Assembly (NCBI GenBank): GCA_012729555.1
Contig: JAAYCX010000019.1
Location: 1-64,000, forward strand
DNA: 64,000 bases
Reading direction: 5' to 3'
From: Acidobacteriota bacterium
GTDB lineage: Bacteria > Acidobacteriota > UBA6911
The notes beneath the pieces are model-generated. The model ran no database searches and was not told where the DNA came from. It saw only the letters and a program-made list of their open reading frames with translations. Every line of letters starts with the position of its first letter. The first letter of the stretch is position 1. Shown one piece after another: positions 48,062 to 58,055 of the stretch. The translations under genes were made by a program, and so were the position numbers.

Positions 48062-48923
48062 TGTCGATGTCGCGGAACCCGGCCCCCTCCAGCCACTGCT
48101 CGAGGTCGCTCTCGGCGAAACCGAGCCAGGCGTCGCCGTAGGACTCGCGCGCCTGTTCGAAGCCGTGGCGCAGCAGGTCGAGGATGAGGATCCGCCCGGG
48201 CCGGCGCAGCAGCCGGTAGGCGGCGGCCACCGCCGCGGCGGGGTCCGCCGCGTGATGGAGCGCCTGGCTCAGGATCACGAGATCCACGCTCCCCGGCGCG
48301 ATCGGCGGGTCCTGGAGGTCGCCGAGCCGGAACTCCAGGTTCAGGATCCCGTTCTTCCTTGCCTTGGCGGCGCCGAACTTCACGATCTTCTCGGAGTTGT
48401 CGACGGCGATCACCCTCCGGCACCGCCGCGCGAGCAGTTCGGCCAGCAGCCCCTCCCCCGAACCGAGATCGGCCACCTCGAGCGGGGGGAGGATGCGCAG
48501 CAGCAGGTGCCCGAACCCCTGCCAGGAGCGCCCCGGGCCGTAGACCCGGTCGAAGCGCCCCGCCACCTGGTTGAAGTAGACCTCCGCCCGCTCCCGCCGC
48601 CGCCTCAGGACCCGCCTGAGGTTGACCCGGTCGGCCGCGCGCTCCTCGAGCTCCGCGGCCCCGGCCACGGCCGCGCGCACGATGTCGGCCGTGGGGGGCT
48701 CCAGTTCCCCGGCCACCCGGTAGAACGCCCGCTTCCCCTCGCGGCGGCAGCGGACCAGGCCCGATTCCTGCAGCAGCCCGAGATGGGTCGAAATCCTCGA
48801 CTGGCCCAGCCGGGTGATTTCCTGCAGTTCCTGCACCGACAGTTCCTCCCCCTCGAGGAGGGCCACCATCCTCAGGCGCGTGGGATCCGCGAGCGCGCGC
48901 AACGATTTCAGGACCGGCACCAT
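47994..48923 (-). CDS. ArsR-type regulator fused to a SAM-dependent methyltransferase
   Basis: 309 residues. An N-terminal winged helix (LADPTRLRMVALL, QSRISTHLGLLQESGLVRCRREGK, about 8-72) is joined to a class I methyltransferase (VADLGSGEGLLAELLARR, VDNSEKIVKFG, LILSQALHHAADP). Proteins of this architecture often sit near methionine-cycle genes. Here adenosylhomocysteinase is divergent, 107 bases away, so it may sense S-adenosylhomocysteine or S-adenosylmethionine and control that gene. No metal-binding CxC of arsenic sensors is seen. Confidence 0.85.
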   Translation of the reverse strand: MVPVLKSLRALADPTRLRMVALLEGEELSVQELQEITRLGQSRISTHLGLLQESGLVRCRREGKRAFYRVAGELEPPTADIVRAAVAGAAELEERAADRVNLRRVLRRRRERAEVYFNQVAGRFDRVYGPGRSWQGFGHLLLRILPPLEVADLGSGEGLLAELLARRCRRVIAVDNSEKIVKFGAAKARKNGILNLEFRLGDLQDPPIAPGSVDLVILSQALHHAADPAAAVAAAYRLLRRPGRILILDLLRHGFEQARESYGDAWLGFAESDLEQWLEGAGFRDIDISVVAREEEAPHFQTLLAEGRK

Positions 48924-48952
48924 GTTCCGTTCTCCTCCCGGGCAAATAGCTG

Positions 48953-49003
48953 TTGACAGCGGTTGCCCGATCTTTATATCATCTTATCCTGATTTGTCGA
49001 TAT
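48953..49003 (+). promoter_or_regulatory. ahcY promoter with a possible operator
   Basis: A perfect TTGACA (48953-48958), an 18-base spacer and TATCAT (48977-48982). An inverted pair ATATC (48976-48980) and GATAT (48999-49003) starts over the -10 and covers the likely start site. That would suit repression by the divergent ArsR-methyltransferase. The leader of about 40 bases is too short for an SAH riboswitch. Confidence 0.5.
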
Positions 49004-49030
49004 ATAATTTTTGGAAAGGACCTCTCAGCT

Positions 49031-50470
<1,440 letters not shown>

Positions 50471-50483
50471 GGGCGGGTCGGAC

Positions 50484-51485
50484 ATGGCGGCCGCGCGAGT
50501 GCTTCTCCTGCTGATTTTCGGGCTGGCCTCCGTGGCCTGCCCGCACAGGGCCCGGCCCGTCGGGGCCGGCGCCCTGGCCGTCCGGGCCGAACCGATCTCC
50601 TGTTTCGACGAGGGCGACCCCTCCCGCTCCCGCTTCGGCGCCCTTTCCTTCATCGGCGGCCTGGAGCTCTCCTCCGACGACGGCGCCTTCGGGGGCCTGT
50701 CCGCCCTGCGCCTCGAGCCGGGCGGGGAGCGCTTCGTCGCCCTCTCCGACCGCGCCTACTGGCTGCGGGGGCGCATCGTCGCCCGCGACGGCGTCCCCCT
50801 CGGGATCGCCGGGGCCGAAATGGGCCCCGTCCTCGCCCCCGACGGCCGCCCCGCCGAGCGCTGGGACACGGAATCGCTCGCCCTCGACGGCGGCGACGCC
50901 TGGGTGGGGATCGAACGCCTCGACGCCGTCGCCCGTTTCGCTTTCGGCCGCTCCGGCCTCCTCGCCCCCGCCCGCCTGATCGATCTCCCTCCCGGGGCCG
51001 CGGCGCTCCCCCCCAACCAGGGGCTGGAGGCGCTGGTGTTCGTGCCCCGGGAGCTCCCCCTGGGCGGCTCCCTGATCGGGATCTCCGAACGCGCCCTCGA
51101 CGGGGAGGGGAATATCGCCGCCTTCATCATCGGGGGGCCGCGGCCGGGAATGTTCCATGTCCGGCGCTCGGACGGCTTCGACGTGAGCGACGCCGCGCTC
51201 CTCCCCGGCGGCGACCTCCTCCTGCTCGAGCGGCGCTTCACCCTGACCGGAGGGTTCGCGGCCCGCATCCGCCGCCTCCCCGAAGCGCTGCTCCGGCCCG
51301 GGCCGCCGGCGGACGGGCCCGTCCTCTTCCTCGCCGACCGCCGCCACCGGATCGACAACCTGGAAGCGCTCGACGTGCACCGCTGCGCCTCGGGCAGGCT
51401 CCTGCTCACCCTGCTGTCGGACGACAACTACGCCCCCATCCAGAAAACCCTTCTTCTCCGCTTTGAGCTGGCGGAGACGCCCTGA
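50484..51485 (+). CDS. Lipoprotein with a phytase-like esterase domain
   Basis: 333 residues. LLLLIFGLASVAC is a lipoprotein signal with lipobox Cys near residue 19. The rest is beta-propeller-like and matches the 'esterase-like activity of phytase' domain: FGGLSALRLEPGGERFVALSDRA, DTESLALDGGDAWVGIER, NQGLEALVFVP, DAALLPGGDLLLLERRF and DNLEALDV recur at even spacing. Activity is not established for the family. It lies 13 bases after ahcY and may be cotranscribed. Confidence 0.82.
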   Translation: MAAARVLLLLIFGLASVACPHRARPVGAGALAVRAEPISCFDEGDPSRSRFGALSFIGGLELSSDDGAFGGLSALRLEPGGERFVALSDRAYWLRGRIVARDGVPLGIAGAEMGPVLAPDGRPAERWDTESLALDGGDAWVGIERLDAVARFAFGRSGLLAPARLIDLPPGAAALPPNQGLEALVFVPRELPLGGSLIGISERALDGEGNIAAFIIGGPRPGMFHVRRSDGFDVSDAALLPGGDLLLLERRFTLTGGFAARIRRLPEALLRPGPPADGPVLFLADRRHRIDNLEALDVHRCASGRLLLTLLSDDNYAPIQKTLLLRFELAETP

Positions 51486-51500
51486 GGCCTCCCGGGACGC

Positions 51501-51550
51501 AAAAAAAAAGGGACGGCGCGCCCCGCCCTGACGGGCGGAGGACCGTCCCC
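51501..51550 (-). terminator. Terminator of the acyl-CoA synthetase operon
   Basis: Read leftwards: GGGGACGGTC ... GCCGTCCC outer stem with an inner CCGCCC/GGGCGG stem, then nine T residues (complement of 51501-51509). It lies 36 bases beyond the stop of the synthetase gene. Confidence 0.8.
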
Positions 51551-51585
51551 CCGGCGCGTGCGGCCCGGCGGCCGCCGCGAGCCGG

Positions 51586-53640
51586 TTACTTCTTCCGGAT
51601 CCTCACGTCCACCACCTTCACCCCCTCCCCCTCGGGGTAGACCATGACGGGGTTCAGGTCCATCTCCTCGATTTCGGGGAGGTCGACCGCCAGCTGCGAC
51701 ACCGCCAGCAGCAACCGCTGGACCGCGCCCAGGTCCGCGGCCGGCACCCCCCGGGAGCCGGTCAACAGCGGCAGGGAGCGGATTTCGCGCACCATCCGGG
51801 CCGCCCCGGCCTCCGACAGCGGGGCGAGGCGGAAGGACACGTCCCCGAGCGCCTCCACGTGGACCCCGCCCAGGCCGAACATCAACACCGGTCCGACCCC
51901 CTCTTCCCGCTTGAGGCCGACGATGATCTCCGTCCCCCGGGGGCACTGCTCCTGGACGACGAACCCGGCGCCGGGGAAGGCGCCCGACATCCGCTCCCAG
52001 GCTTTTTGGAGCCCCCCGTCATCCGCGATACCCAGCTCGACCCCGCCGGCGTCGCTCTTGTGCACGACGTCCGGGCTGTCCACCTTGAGGACCGCGGGGT
52101 ACAGGGTCCCCTCCGGCGCCCGGCCCCCCGTCATCGGCGCGGTCCGCGCCGCCGGGATCCCGTAGGCGCCGAGCACCCCGTAGGCGTCCGCCTGGGGGAT
52201 GTAGCCCCCCGGGGCCGCTCCCAGGATCGCCTCGGCCGCGGCCCGGTCCCCCGGCACCGTAGCCGGGGGCTCCTCGAGCCGCTTCTGGACCTCGCGGTAG
52301 CGCGCCATCGCCGCCACCACCCGGGCGCCGCTTTCGGGGAATTCGTACACCGGGATCCCCGCCCCCTTGATCTTCTCCACGGTGGAGGCCCAGTTTTCGT
52401 TCGTCATCACGACGCACACGATCGGCTTGGTCGCCCGGCCGGCGCACTCGGCGATCGCGTCGGCCACCGCCTCGCAGTCGACGAAGGGGGGAGTCACCAT
52501 GGTGACGAGGATCGAGTCGACCCCCGGGTCGGCGTCCAGGGCGGTGAGCGTCAGGCGGAAATGCTCGGCGTTGGCCGTGGCGGCGACGTCGACCGGGTTT
52601 TCCACGTAGGCCTCGGGGATCAGCCCGGCGCGCAGCGTCGCCTTCGTTTCCTCCGTGAGGGTGGCCAGGGTGAGGCCGCAGCCGACGCACTCGTCGATGG
52701 CCATGATGCCGGGGCCGCCGGCGTTGGCGACGATGGCCACGTTCGGCCCCGCGGGCACCGGCTGGTTCGCCAGGGCGTACCCGGCCGAGATCATCTCCTC
52801 GGTCGTCTGGAAGCGCAGGACGCCGGCGTGCTCGAAGATCGTGTCGGTCAGCGAGTCCTGCTGCATGAGCGACCCGGTGTGGGAGCTCACCGCCTTGGCC
52901 GCCGCCTTGCTGCGCCCGGTCCGGATGGCCAGGAGCGATTTTCCCTTCGCGATGCGGCGGCAGCTCTCGATGAATTCCCGGGTGTCCTTCATGCTCTCGA
53001 TGTGCATCATGATGGTGCGGGTCCCCGGGTCGGAGCCGAAATACTCGAGCAGCTCGTTGGTGCTCACGTCGGACGCGTTCCCCTGCGACGCGTACATCCG
53101 GAAGCCGGAACCCATCCGGCGCAGGTTCAGGTTGAGCAGCTCCGCCACCCCCCCGCTCTGGGCGAGGATGGAGGCGTTGCCCGGCCTCATCGGCGTGAAG
53201 GTGAAGTTGGCGTAGACCGAAACCTCGGGGTCCGAATTCATCACCCCCTGGCAGTTGGGGCCGTACACCCGCACCCCGTATCTCTTCGCCGCCTCGAGCA
53301 GGGCGTCCTCCAGGCGCGCCCCCTCCCCCCCCATCTCGCGGAAGCCGGCGGTGTGGATGATGACGAACTTCACCCCCTTCTTCCCGCAATCCTCCACCAT
53401 CTGCGGGACCAGGGTGCTCTTGACGGCGATGGTGACGACATCGACCGGCCCCGGTACGTCCAGGATGCTCGGGTAGGCCTTCAGGCCCAGGATCTCGGCC
53501 TCCTTCGGGTGGATGGGGTAGATCGGCCCCTTGAAGTTGTGGGTGATCAGGTTCTTCACCACCCGGTTGCCGATGGAAAAGGTGTTGTTGGACGCTCCCA
53601 GCACGGCGACGGCGCGGGGGCGGAACAGGGTATCGAGCAT
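51586..53640 (-). CDS. Acyl-CoA synthetase (ADP-forming), fused alpha and beta subunits
   Basis: 684 residues. The N-terminal CoA-binding domain (FRPRAVAVLGASNNTFSIGNRVV) is followed by the succinyl-CoA-ligase-like domain with the phospho-His254 in SSHTGSL. A C-terminal ATP-grasp domain follows (AVLKVDSPDVVHKSDAGGVELGI, EIIVGLKREEGVGPVLMFGLGGV, LNPVMVYPEG). It converts acyl-CoA, ADP and phosphate to acid, ATP and CoA, or the reverse. It is last in the 58-51 kb gene group, 59 bases after the dehydratase activator, so it may conserve energy from that pathway. Confidence 0.92.
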   Translation of the reverse strand: MLDTLFRPRAVAVLGASNNTFSIGNRVVKNLITHNFKGPIYPIHPKEAEILGLKAYPSILDVPGPVDVVTIAVKSTLVPQMVEDCGKKGVKFVIIHTAGFREMGGEGARLEDALLEAAKRYGVRVYGPNCQGVMNSDPEVSVYANFTFTPMRPGNASILAQSGGVAELLNLNLRRMGSGFRMYASQGNASDVSTNELLEYFGSDPGTRTIMMHIESMKDTREFIESCRRIAKGKSLLAIRTGRSKAAAKAVSSHTGSLMQQDSLTDTIFEHAGVLRFQTTEEMISAGYALANQPVPAGPNVAIVANAGGPGIMAIDECVGCGLTLATLTEETKATLRAGLIPEAYVENPVDVAATANAEHFRLTLTALDADPGVDSILVTMVTPPFVDCEAVADAIAECAGRATKPIVCVVMTNENWASTVEKIKGAGIPVYEFPESGARVVAAMARYREVQKRLEEPPATVPGDRAAAEAILGAAPGGYIPQADAYGVLGAYGIPAARTAPMTGGRAPEGTLYPAVLKVDSPDVVHKSDAGGVELGIADDGGLQKAWERMSGAFPGAGFVVQEQCPRGTEIIVGLKREEGVGPVLMFGLGGVHVEALGDVSFRLAPLSEAGAARMVREIRSLPLLTGSRGVPAADLGAVQRLLLAVSQLAVDLPEIEEMDLNPVMVYPEGEGVKVVDVRIRKK

Positions 53641-53699
53641 GGCTGCACTCCTTGGTCAGATGATGATTGCCTGACGGCCGGGCAAAGGCTCCGGACCGT

Positions 53700-54479
53700 T
53701 TATTCCGTCTCGGCCGCCAGGAGGGCGGCCCCGAAGGCTCCCGCGAGCTGGGCGTCCGGCAGGATATGCACGGGGCGGCGGACCATCCGCCCGAGCATTT
53801 CCGCCAGCATCGGGCTGTGGGCCACGACCCCTCCCGTGAGCACCACCTCCCCCGCGAGCGGGTCCATTTCCACGATGCGCTTGACCACCGACTCGATCAG
53901 CCCGGCCACGATTTCCGGCACTTTTTCCCCCGCCCTCATGTGGGCGAGGATCTCGGTCTTGGTGAACACGGTGCAGTAGCTCCCCATGTGCACCGTGTGC
54001 GAGGCCTGGCGCGCCAGCTCGTCGATCCGCTCGAGCGGCACGTCCATGCGCTGGGCGACCTCTTCCAGGAAGGCGCCGGTGCCGGCGGCGCATTTCCGGT
54101 TCATCTTGAAACTCTCCCGCCGCCCCTGGGCGTTGACGTGGATGATCTTGTTGTCCTGCCCCCCCACGTCCACGACCGTGATGCGGCGGGGGAAGTGGAA
54201 GTGCGCCGCCCGGGCGTGGCACGCGATCTCGGTCCGGGTGGCGTGGGCGAAGTGGACGTTGTGGCGCCCGTACCCGGTCGCCACCACGCGCCGGAGCCCC
54301 TCGAGCCGGAGGCCGGCGGAGGCCAGGGCCGCGCCCATGGCCTCCGCGGCGCTCGCCTCGAAGCTGACGCCCGTTTTCCGGACGTCGGAGGCCACGATCT
54401 TCCGGCCCCCGCCGACGAGGGCCACCTTGGTGGCGGAAGCCCCGATGTCGACCCCCCCGTAGACGGCCTCCGCTGTCAC
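53700..54479 (-). CDS. ATP-dependent activator of a 2-hydroxyacyl-CoA dehydratase (BadF/HgdC family)
   Basis: 259 residues from a GTG at 54479 that overlaps the previous stop (GTGA). The ASKHA ATPase fold is shown by GGVDIGASATKVALV, VVDVGGQDNKII and LTGGVVAHSPML. Cys130 (KCAAGTGAFLEE) and Cys169 (GSYCTVFTKTE) match the two cysteines per subunit that hold the bridging [4Fe-4S] cluster in HgdC. It drives single high-energy electrons into the partner dehydratase at the cost of ATP. Confidence 0.93.
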   Translation of the reverse strand: MTAEAVYGGVDIGASATKVALVGGGRKIVASDVRKTGVSFEASAAEAMGAALASAGLRLEGLRRVVATGYGRHNVHFAHATRTEIACHARAAHFHFPRRITVVDVGGQDNKIIHVNAQGRRESFKMNRKCAAGTGAFLEEVAQRMDVPLERIDELARQASHTVHMGSYCTVFTKTEILAHMRAGEKVPEIVAGLIESVVKRIVEMDPLAGEVVLTGGVVAHSPMLAEMLGRMVRRPVHILPDAQLAGAFGAALLAAETE

Positions 54480-55732
54480 TGTCCCCTCTTCTCCGCCAGC
54501 TGCTCGATATACGCCTCGATGTTGGTGCGGGCCTGTTCCTCCGAATAGCACCGGAGGTCGTTCAGGTCGCCGTGGATGACGAGGGTCGGCATGTCGAACC
54601 TCCTGGAGATCCGTTCGACCATCCCGTAACGGTCGTTGGAGTTGTTGGGGCACGTCTTGGCGTCGTGAAAGATCATGCCGTCAATGCCGTAATGGCGGAT
54701 CTGCCGGGCGAAGTACTCCTCCTTGTAATCCTCGTCGCGCACGATGAAGAGCTCGATGTAGGCCCGGGCCATGCTTTCGAACGGCTCGTCCGCATCGAGC
54801 GCGGGGAACACCCAGCTGCTGCAGTAGGTGGAGGCGAGGACGCAGGCCTGGAGCTCGGCGAACTGGGTGGAGAGCTCGCGCAGCTTCCCCCAGATCGGCA
54901 TCCCCTCCCAGTAGATGCGGTATTTCTCGCCGTCCACCGCCGCCACCCCCTCCTCGATCCGCTGCTTGAGCTCCGCGAGCAGGAGCTTGTAGTAGTCGAC
55001 CGCCCGCTGCTCCCCGCGCATGACGACCGCGGGCCCCATCTGCACGGTGCCGTCGAAGAAGGTCAGGGGGGAGGGCTTGTGGGCGGCGATCTCGAGGACC
55101 TCCTTCCAGAGGTCGGTGCACTGGCGCGACAGGCCCACGACGCGCTTGAACTCCTCCATGTCCAGCTTCTTCCCGCTGACCTCCTCGAGCTTGGGGACCA
55201 TGGCCTTCAGCTGGTCCGCGATCGAGTCGATGTGGGCGCGGGTGACCTCCCCCACCCCCCGGTGCGTCTGGATGCCGATGACGGGAACCTTGAATTCGCG
55301 CCCGTAGAAGTTGAACCAGTCCTGCACGTCGCGGCACTGGTTGGTGTTGAAGACCAGGACGTCGGGCCGCGGCGGCCCATCGATGCCGGGGTAGGCCTTG
55401 GAGATCGGGCTCTCCCCCTTGAGGTACGACCCGATGTCGGCCGTCAGGTAGGAACAGATGTCGGGCGAATAGCCGATCGCGTTGGCCAGCGGGATGAGGT
55501 CGGTGGCCATGCGGGTGGCGCCCAGCATGGCGCCGTGGTTTTCCGGGTAGAAGACCTGGAACCCCATCCCCTTCAGCAGCTCCGCGGGGCCCACGCTGGT
55601 GCACCAGGCGACCTTCTGCTTTTTGGTTCTGGCCGCCTCGTCCAGCTCCCGGAAATGGGCTTCCATGATCTCCTTCATCCTGCCCGAGGCGTGTATCTTC
55701 TTGAAATTCTGTTTGGGTCGATCGCTTTTCAC
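54476..55732 (-). CDS. 2-hydroxyacyl-CoA dehydratase/benzoyl-CoA reductase family protein (HgdB-like), single subunit
   Basis: 418 residues from a GTG at 55732, with AGGAG seven bases before it. Family blocks include VAWCTSVGPAELLKGMG, SPDICSYLTADIG, NTNQCRDVQDWF, RIYWEGMPIWGKLREL and MIFHDAKTCPNNS. Likely cluster ligands are Cys44, Cys93 and Cys361; further cysteines lie at 133, 205, 297, 304 and 395. Classical enzymes have two homologous subunits, but only one is encoded here. It may act as a homodimer, either as a dehydratase or as a double-cubane cluster protein of the type that also has one subunit plus its own reductase. The CoA-enzyme neighbours favour a dehydratase. Confidence 0.85.
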   Translation of the reverse strand: MKSDRPKQNFKKIHASGRMKEIMEAHFRELDEAARTKKQKVAWCTSVGPAELLKGMGFQVFYPENHGAMLGATRMATDLIPLANAIGYSPDICSYLTADIGSYLKGESPISKAYPGIDGPPRPDVLVFNTNQCRDVQDWFNFYGREFKVPVIGIQTHRGVGEVTRAHIDSIADQLKAMVPKLEEVSGKKLDMEEFKRVVGLSRQCTDLWKEVLEIAAHKPSPLTFFDGTVQMGPAVVMRGEQRAVDYYKLLLAELKQRIEEGVAAVDGEKYRIYWEGMPIWGKLRELSTQFAELQACVLASTYCSSWVFPALDADEPFESMARAYIELFIVRDEDYKEEYFARQIRHYGIDGMIFHDAKTCPNNSNDRYGMVERISRRFDMPTLVIHGDLNDLRCYSEEQARTNIEAYIEQLAEKRGQ

Positions 55733-56703
55733 TCGCTGACTCCTGTCGTGGAATGTGGTTCCCGTTGGCGCCGCCCCCGCAGCTCCAGCCCCTCGATCAC
55801 GGCCGCCAGGGTGCGGTGCAGGGGGACGGGGACCCCCTCGAGGTCCCCGTATTCGGCGATCCGCCGGACCAGGAACTCGTTCTCGGTCCTGCGGCCCTTC
55901 TCGATGTCGGCCAGCATCGACGGCCGGTGAGGCCCGATGTGGCGGTGAAACTCCCGCACCTGCTCCGCGAAGCCGGGGCCGAAGTCGAAGCCGCGGGCGG
56001 CGGCGACCGCGATCGACTCCTCGAGCAGCCCGTCCGCCAGCCGCTCCGTCGGGCCGAACCGCATGATCTCCTGCATGTCGAGCCCGGTCACGGCCGACAC
56101 CGCCATGATGCAGGTGTTGAAGACGGTCTTGCGCCAGGCGTGCCGCTGGATCTCCCCCGTCGCCTCGGTCTGGAGGCCGGAGGAGGTCAGCAGTGCCGCC
56201 GCGTCCCGGCAGGCGGCCTCGGCGGCCGGGTCGAGCCACCCCAGGTAGTTGGGGGGGTTCGAAAAGCTCTCCCTGATTTCGCCGGGCGCCGGGAGCACCC
56301 CCGCGTAATGGACGACGCCGCGCAGGACCCGCTCCCGCCCGAGGCGCTGGGCCATCACCGCTTCGGTGTCGATGCCGTTCTGGAAGGAGACGAAGACGGC
56401 GCCCGAACCGCCAAGAACGGGGCCGACGGCGTCGAGGACCTCCCCGAGGTCCGAGGCCTTGGTGCAGACGAAGACCAGTTCCGGGACCCGCTCCTCCAGC
56501 TCCCGGACCGAGGCGCACACCCGCGCCGGCCGGATCCGGTCCTCCCCCCGCCCGGTGATGCGGAGCCCCTCCGCCCGGATACGGTCGCGGTGCTCCTTCC
56601 AGACGTCCACCACGGCGACGGAGTGGCCGGCCGAGATCAAATGCGCCGCCAATATGCCGCCGATCGGTCCGGCGCCGACCACGGCAAGGTTTCTGGACAT
56701 CAT
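55729..56703 (-). CDS. Ketopantoate reductase-family 2-oxoacid/2-hydroxyacid dehydrogenase
   Basis: 324 residues. The NADP-binding GAGPIGGILAAHLISAGHSV starts near residue 9. The catalytic Lys is in HAWRKTVFNTCIMAVSAVTG, and the NGID block and a helical C-terminal domain follow. Family members reduce ketopantoate or other branched 2-oxoacids to (R)-2-hydroxyacids. Its stop overlaps the dehydratase start (GTGA), so I infer that it makes the 2-hydroxyacid for that enzyme rather than pantoate. Confidence 0.85.
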   Translation of the reverse strand: MMSRNLAVVGAGPIGGILAAHLISAGHSVAVVDVWKEHRDRIRAEGLRITGRGEDRIRPARVCASVRELEERVPELVFVCTKASDLGEVLDAVGPVLGGSGAVFVSFQNGIDTEAVMAQRLGRERVLRGVVHYAGVLPAPGEIRESFSNPPNYLGWLDPAAEAACRDAAALLTSSGLQTEATGEIQRHAWRKTVFNTCIMAVSAVTGLDMQEIMRFGPTERLADGLLEESIAVAAARGFDFGPGFAEQVREFHRHIGPHRPSMLADIEKGRRTENEFLVRRIAEYGDLEGVPVPLHRTLAAVIEGLELRGRRQREPHSTTGVSE

Positions 56704-56794
56704 GAAGTCGATCCTAGACCGATGCCGTCGGCATCGGTAGCGAAAACCATATGCAGCCGGCCGCGGGCTGTCAAGTCAAAAGCGGGATCCCGTT

Positions 56795-58003
56795 TCAGGA
56801 CAGCACCCCCGCGGTGCGCAACCGGGCGATCTCCTCCGGGCCGTAGCCCAGGTCGAGCAGGATCTCGTCGGTATGCTCCCCCAGCCCGGGCGCCTGCCGG
56901 CGCCACGAGGCCGGGGTGTCGCTGAAATCCCAGGGGAAGCCGACCTGGCGGCTCCTCCCCAGCTTCGGGTGGTCCACCTCGATGACGTACCCGTTGGCCA
57001 GCGCCTGCGGGTCGGCCGTCACCTCCGTGAGGGTCTGGACCGGGGTCGCGATGCACCCCTCCGCTCCGAGGCGCCGCATCCACTCCTCCCGCGTCCGGGA
57101 GGCGAAGCGTTCGTCCAGGACCCGGATCAGCTCCCGGGAGTTTTCGCCCCGGGCCTCCATCGTGTCGAAGCGCGGGTCGTGCTCGAGGTGGGGGATCTCC
57201 AGGGCCCTGCAGAACGCCGGCCAGTAGCGGTCGGGCTGCAGGTGGGCCACGACGATCCACCGCTCGTCCCGGCAGCGGTAGTGGTTGTACATGGGGTTGC
57301 CCGCCGCCTCCCGGCTGTCGCGCGGGTACTCCTTCCCCAGCATCGCCGGCGCGTCGATCATGAGCCCGGCGAGATTGATGATGCTGCCCATCAGGGAGGT
57401 GTCCACCACCTGCCCCTTCCCGGTCCTTTCCCGGGCCAGGAGCGCGGCGGTGACGCCCCAGGCCAGCATGAGGCCGCCCATTTCGTCCCCCATCCCCGGG
57501 AGAAACTGCCCCGGGGGGCTCCCCATCTCCCCGGCGCACATCATCAGGCCGCTGCGGGCGATGCCGGTGTAGTCGAACGACAGCTCCCGGGCGTCGGGCC
57601 CCTTGCGTCCCCAGCCCGAGGCGTGGGCGTACACGAGGCGGGGGTTGCGCGCGAGCAGCTCCTCGGGGCCGAAGCCGATCCGGGCCGGCGCGTCGATGCT
57701 CATGTTGGTCAGGAAAACGTCCGCCCGGTCGATCAGGTCGAGGAAGATCTCCTTCCCTTCCGCCGCCTTCAGGTCGATCGCGATGCTGCGCTTGTTGCGG
57801 TTGTGGCTCTCGAAGTAGAAGTTGTGCCCCTCGAGGCCGACCGTGGCGCCGATCAGGCGCATGAAGTGCCGCCCCGGGTCCCCCTCCTTCGGTTCCACCT
57901 TGACGACGTCGGCCCCCAGGTCCCCGAGCCGCGTGCCCGCGATCGGGCCCTGCTGGAACATCGTGATCTCCACCACCCGTACTCCGCTGAGCGGTCCCGC
58001 CAT
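56795..58003 (-). CDS. Family III CoA-transferase (CaiB/BaiF)
   Basis: 402 residues. The start at 58003 is preferred over 58009 because AAGGAGG is then six bases away. LSGVRVVEITMFQQGPIAGTRL and DLGADVVKVEPKEGDPGR open the protein. The catalytic Asp is probably Asp144 in SFDYTGIARSG, and GKGQVVDTSLMGS is also typical. It moves CoA between carboxylic acids. In clostridial 2-hydroxyacid pathways a family III enzyme (HadA) activates the hydroxyacid, and that role fits here. A 91-base gap separates it from the dehydrogenase gene. Confidence 0.92.
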   Translation of the reverse strand: MAGPLSGVRVVEITMFQQGPIAGTRLGDLGADVVKVEPKEGDPGRHFMRLIGATVGLEGHNFYFESHNRNKRSIAIDLKAAEGKEIFLDLIDRADVFLTNMSIDAPARIGFGPEELLARNPRLVYAHASGWGRKGPDARELSFDYTGIARSGLMMCAGEMGSPPGQFLPGMGDEMGGLMLAWGVTAALLARERTGKGQVVDTSLMGSIINLAGLMIDAPAMLGKEYPRDSREAAGNPMYNHYRCRDERWIVVAHLQPDRYWPAFCRALEIPHLEHDPRFDTMEARGENSRELIRVLDERFASRTREEWMRRLGAEGCIATPVQTLTEVTADPQALANGYVIEVDHPKLGRSRQVGFPWDFSDTPASWRRQAPGLGEHTDEILLDLGYGPEEIARLRTAGVLS

Positions 58004-58055
58004 GCGCATCCTCCTTCGGAAAAGGGCCCTATCATACGACCGGAGGGGGAAGGGG

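Noticed and set aside
48960-49030. An SAH riboswitch upstream of ahcY.
   Set aside because: The likely transcript leader is only about 40 bases, AT-rich, and shows no stable multi-stem structure.
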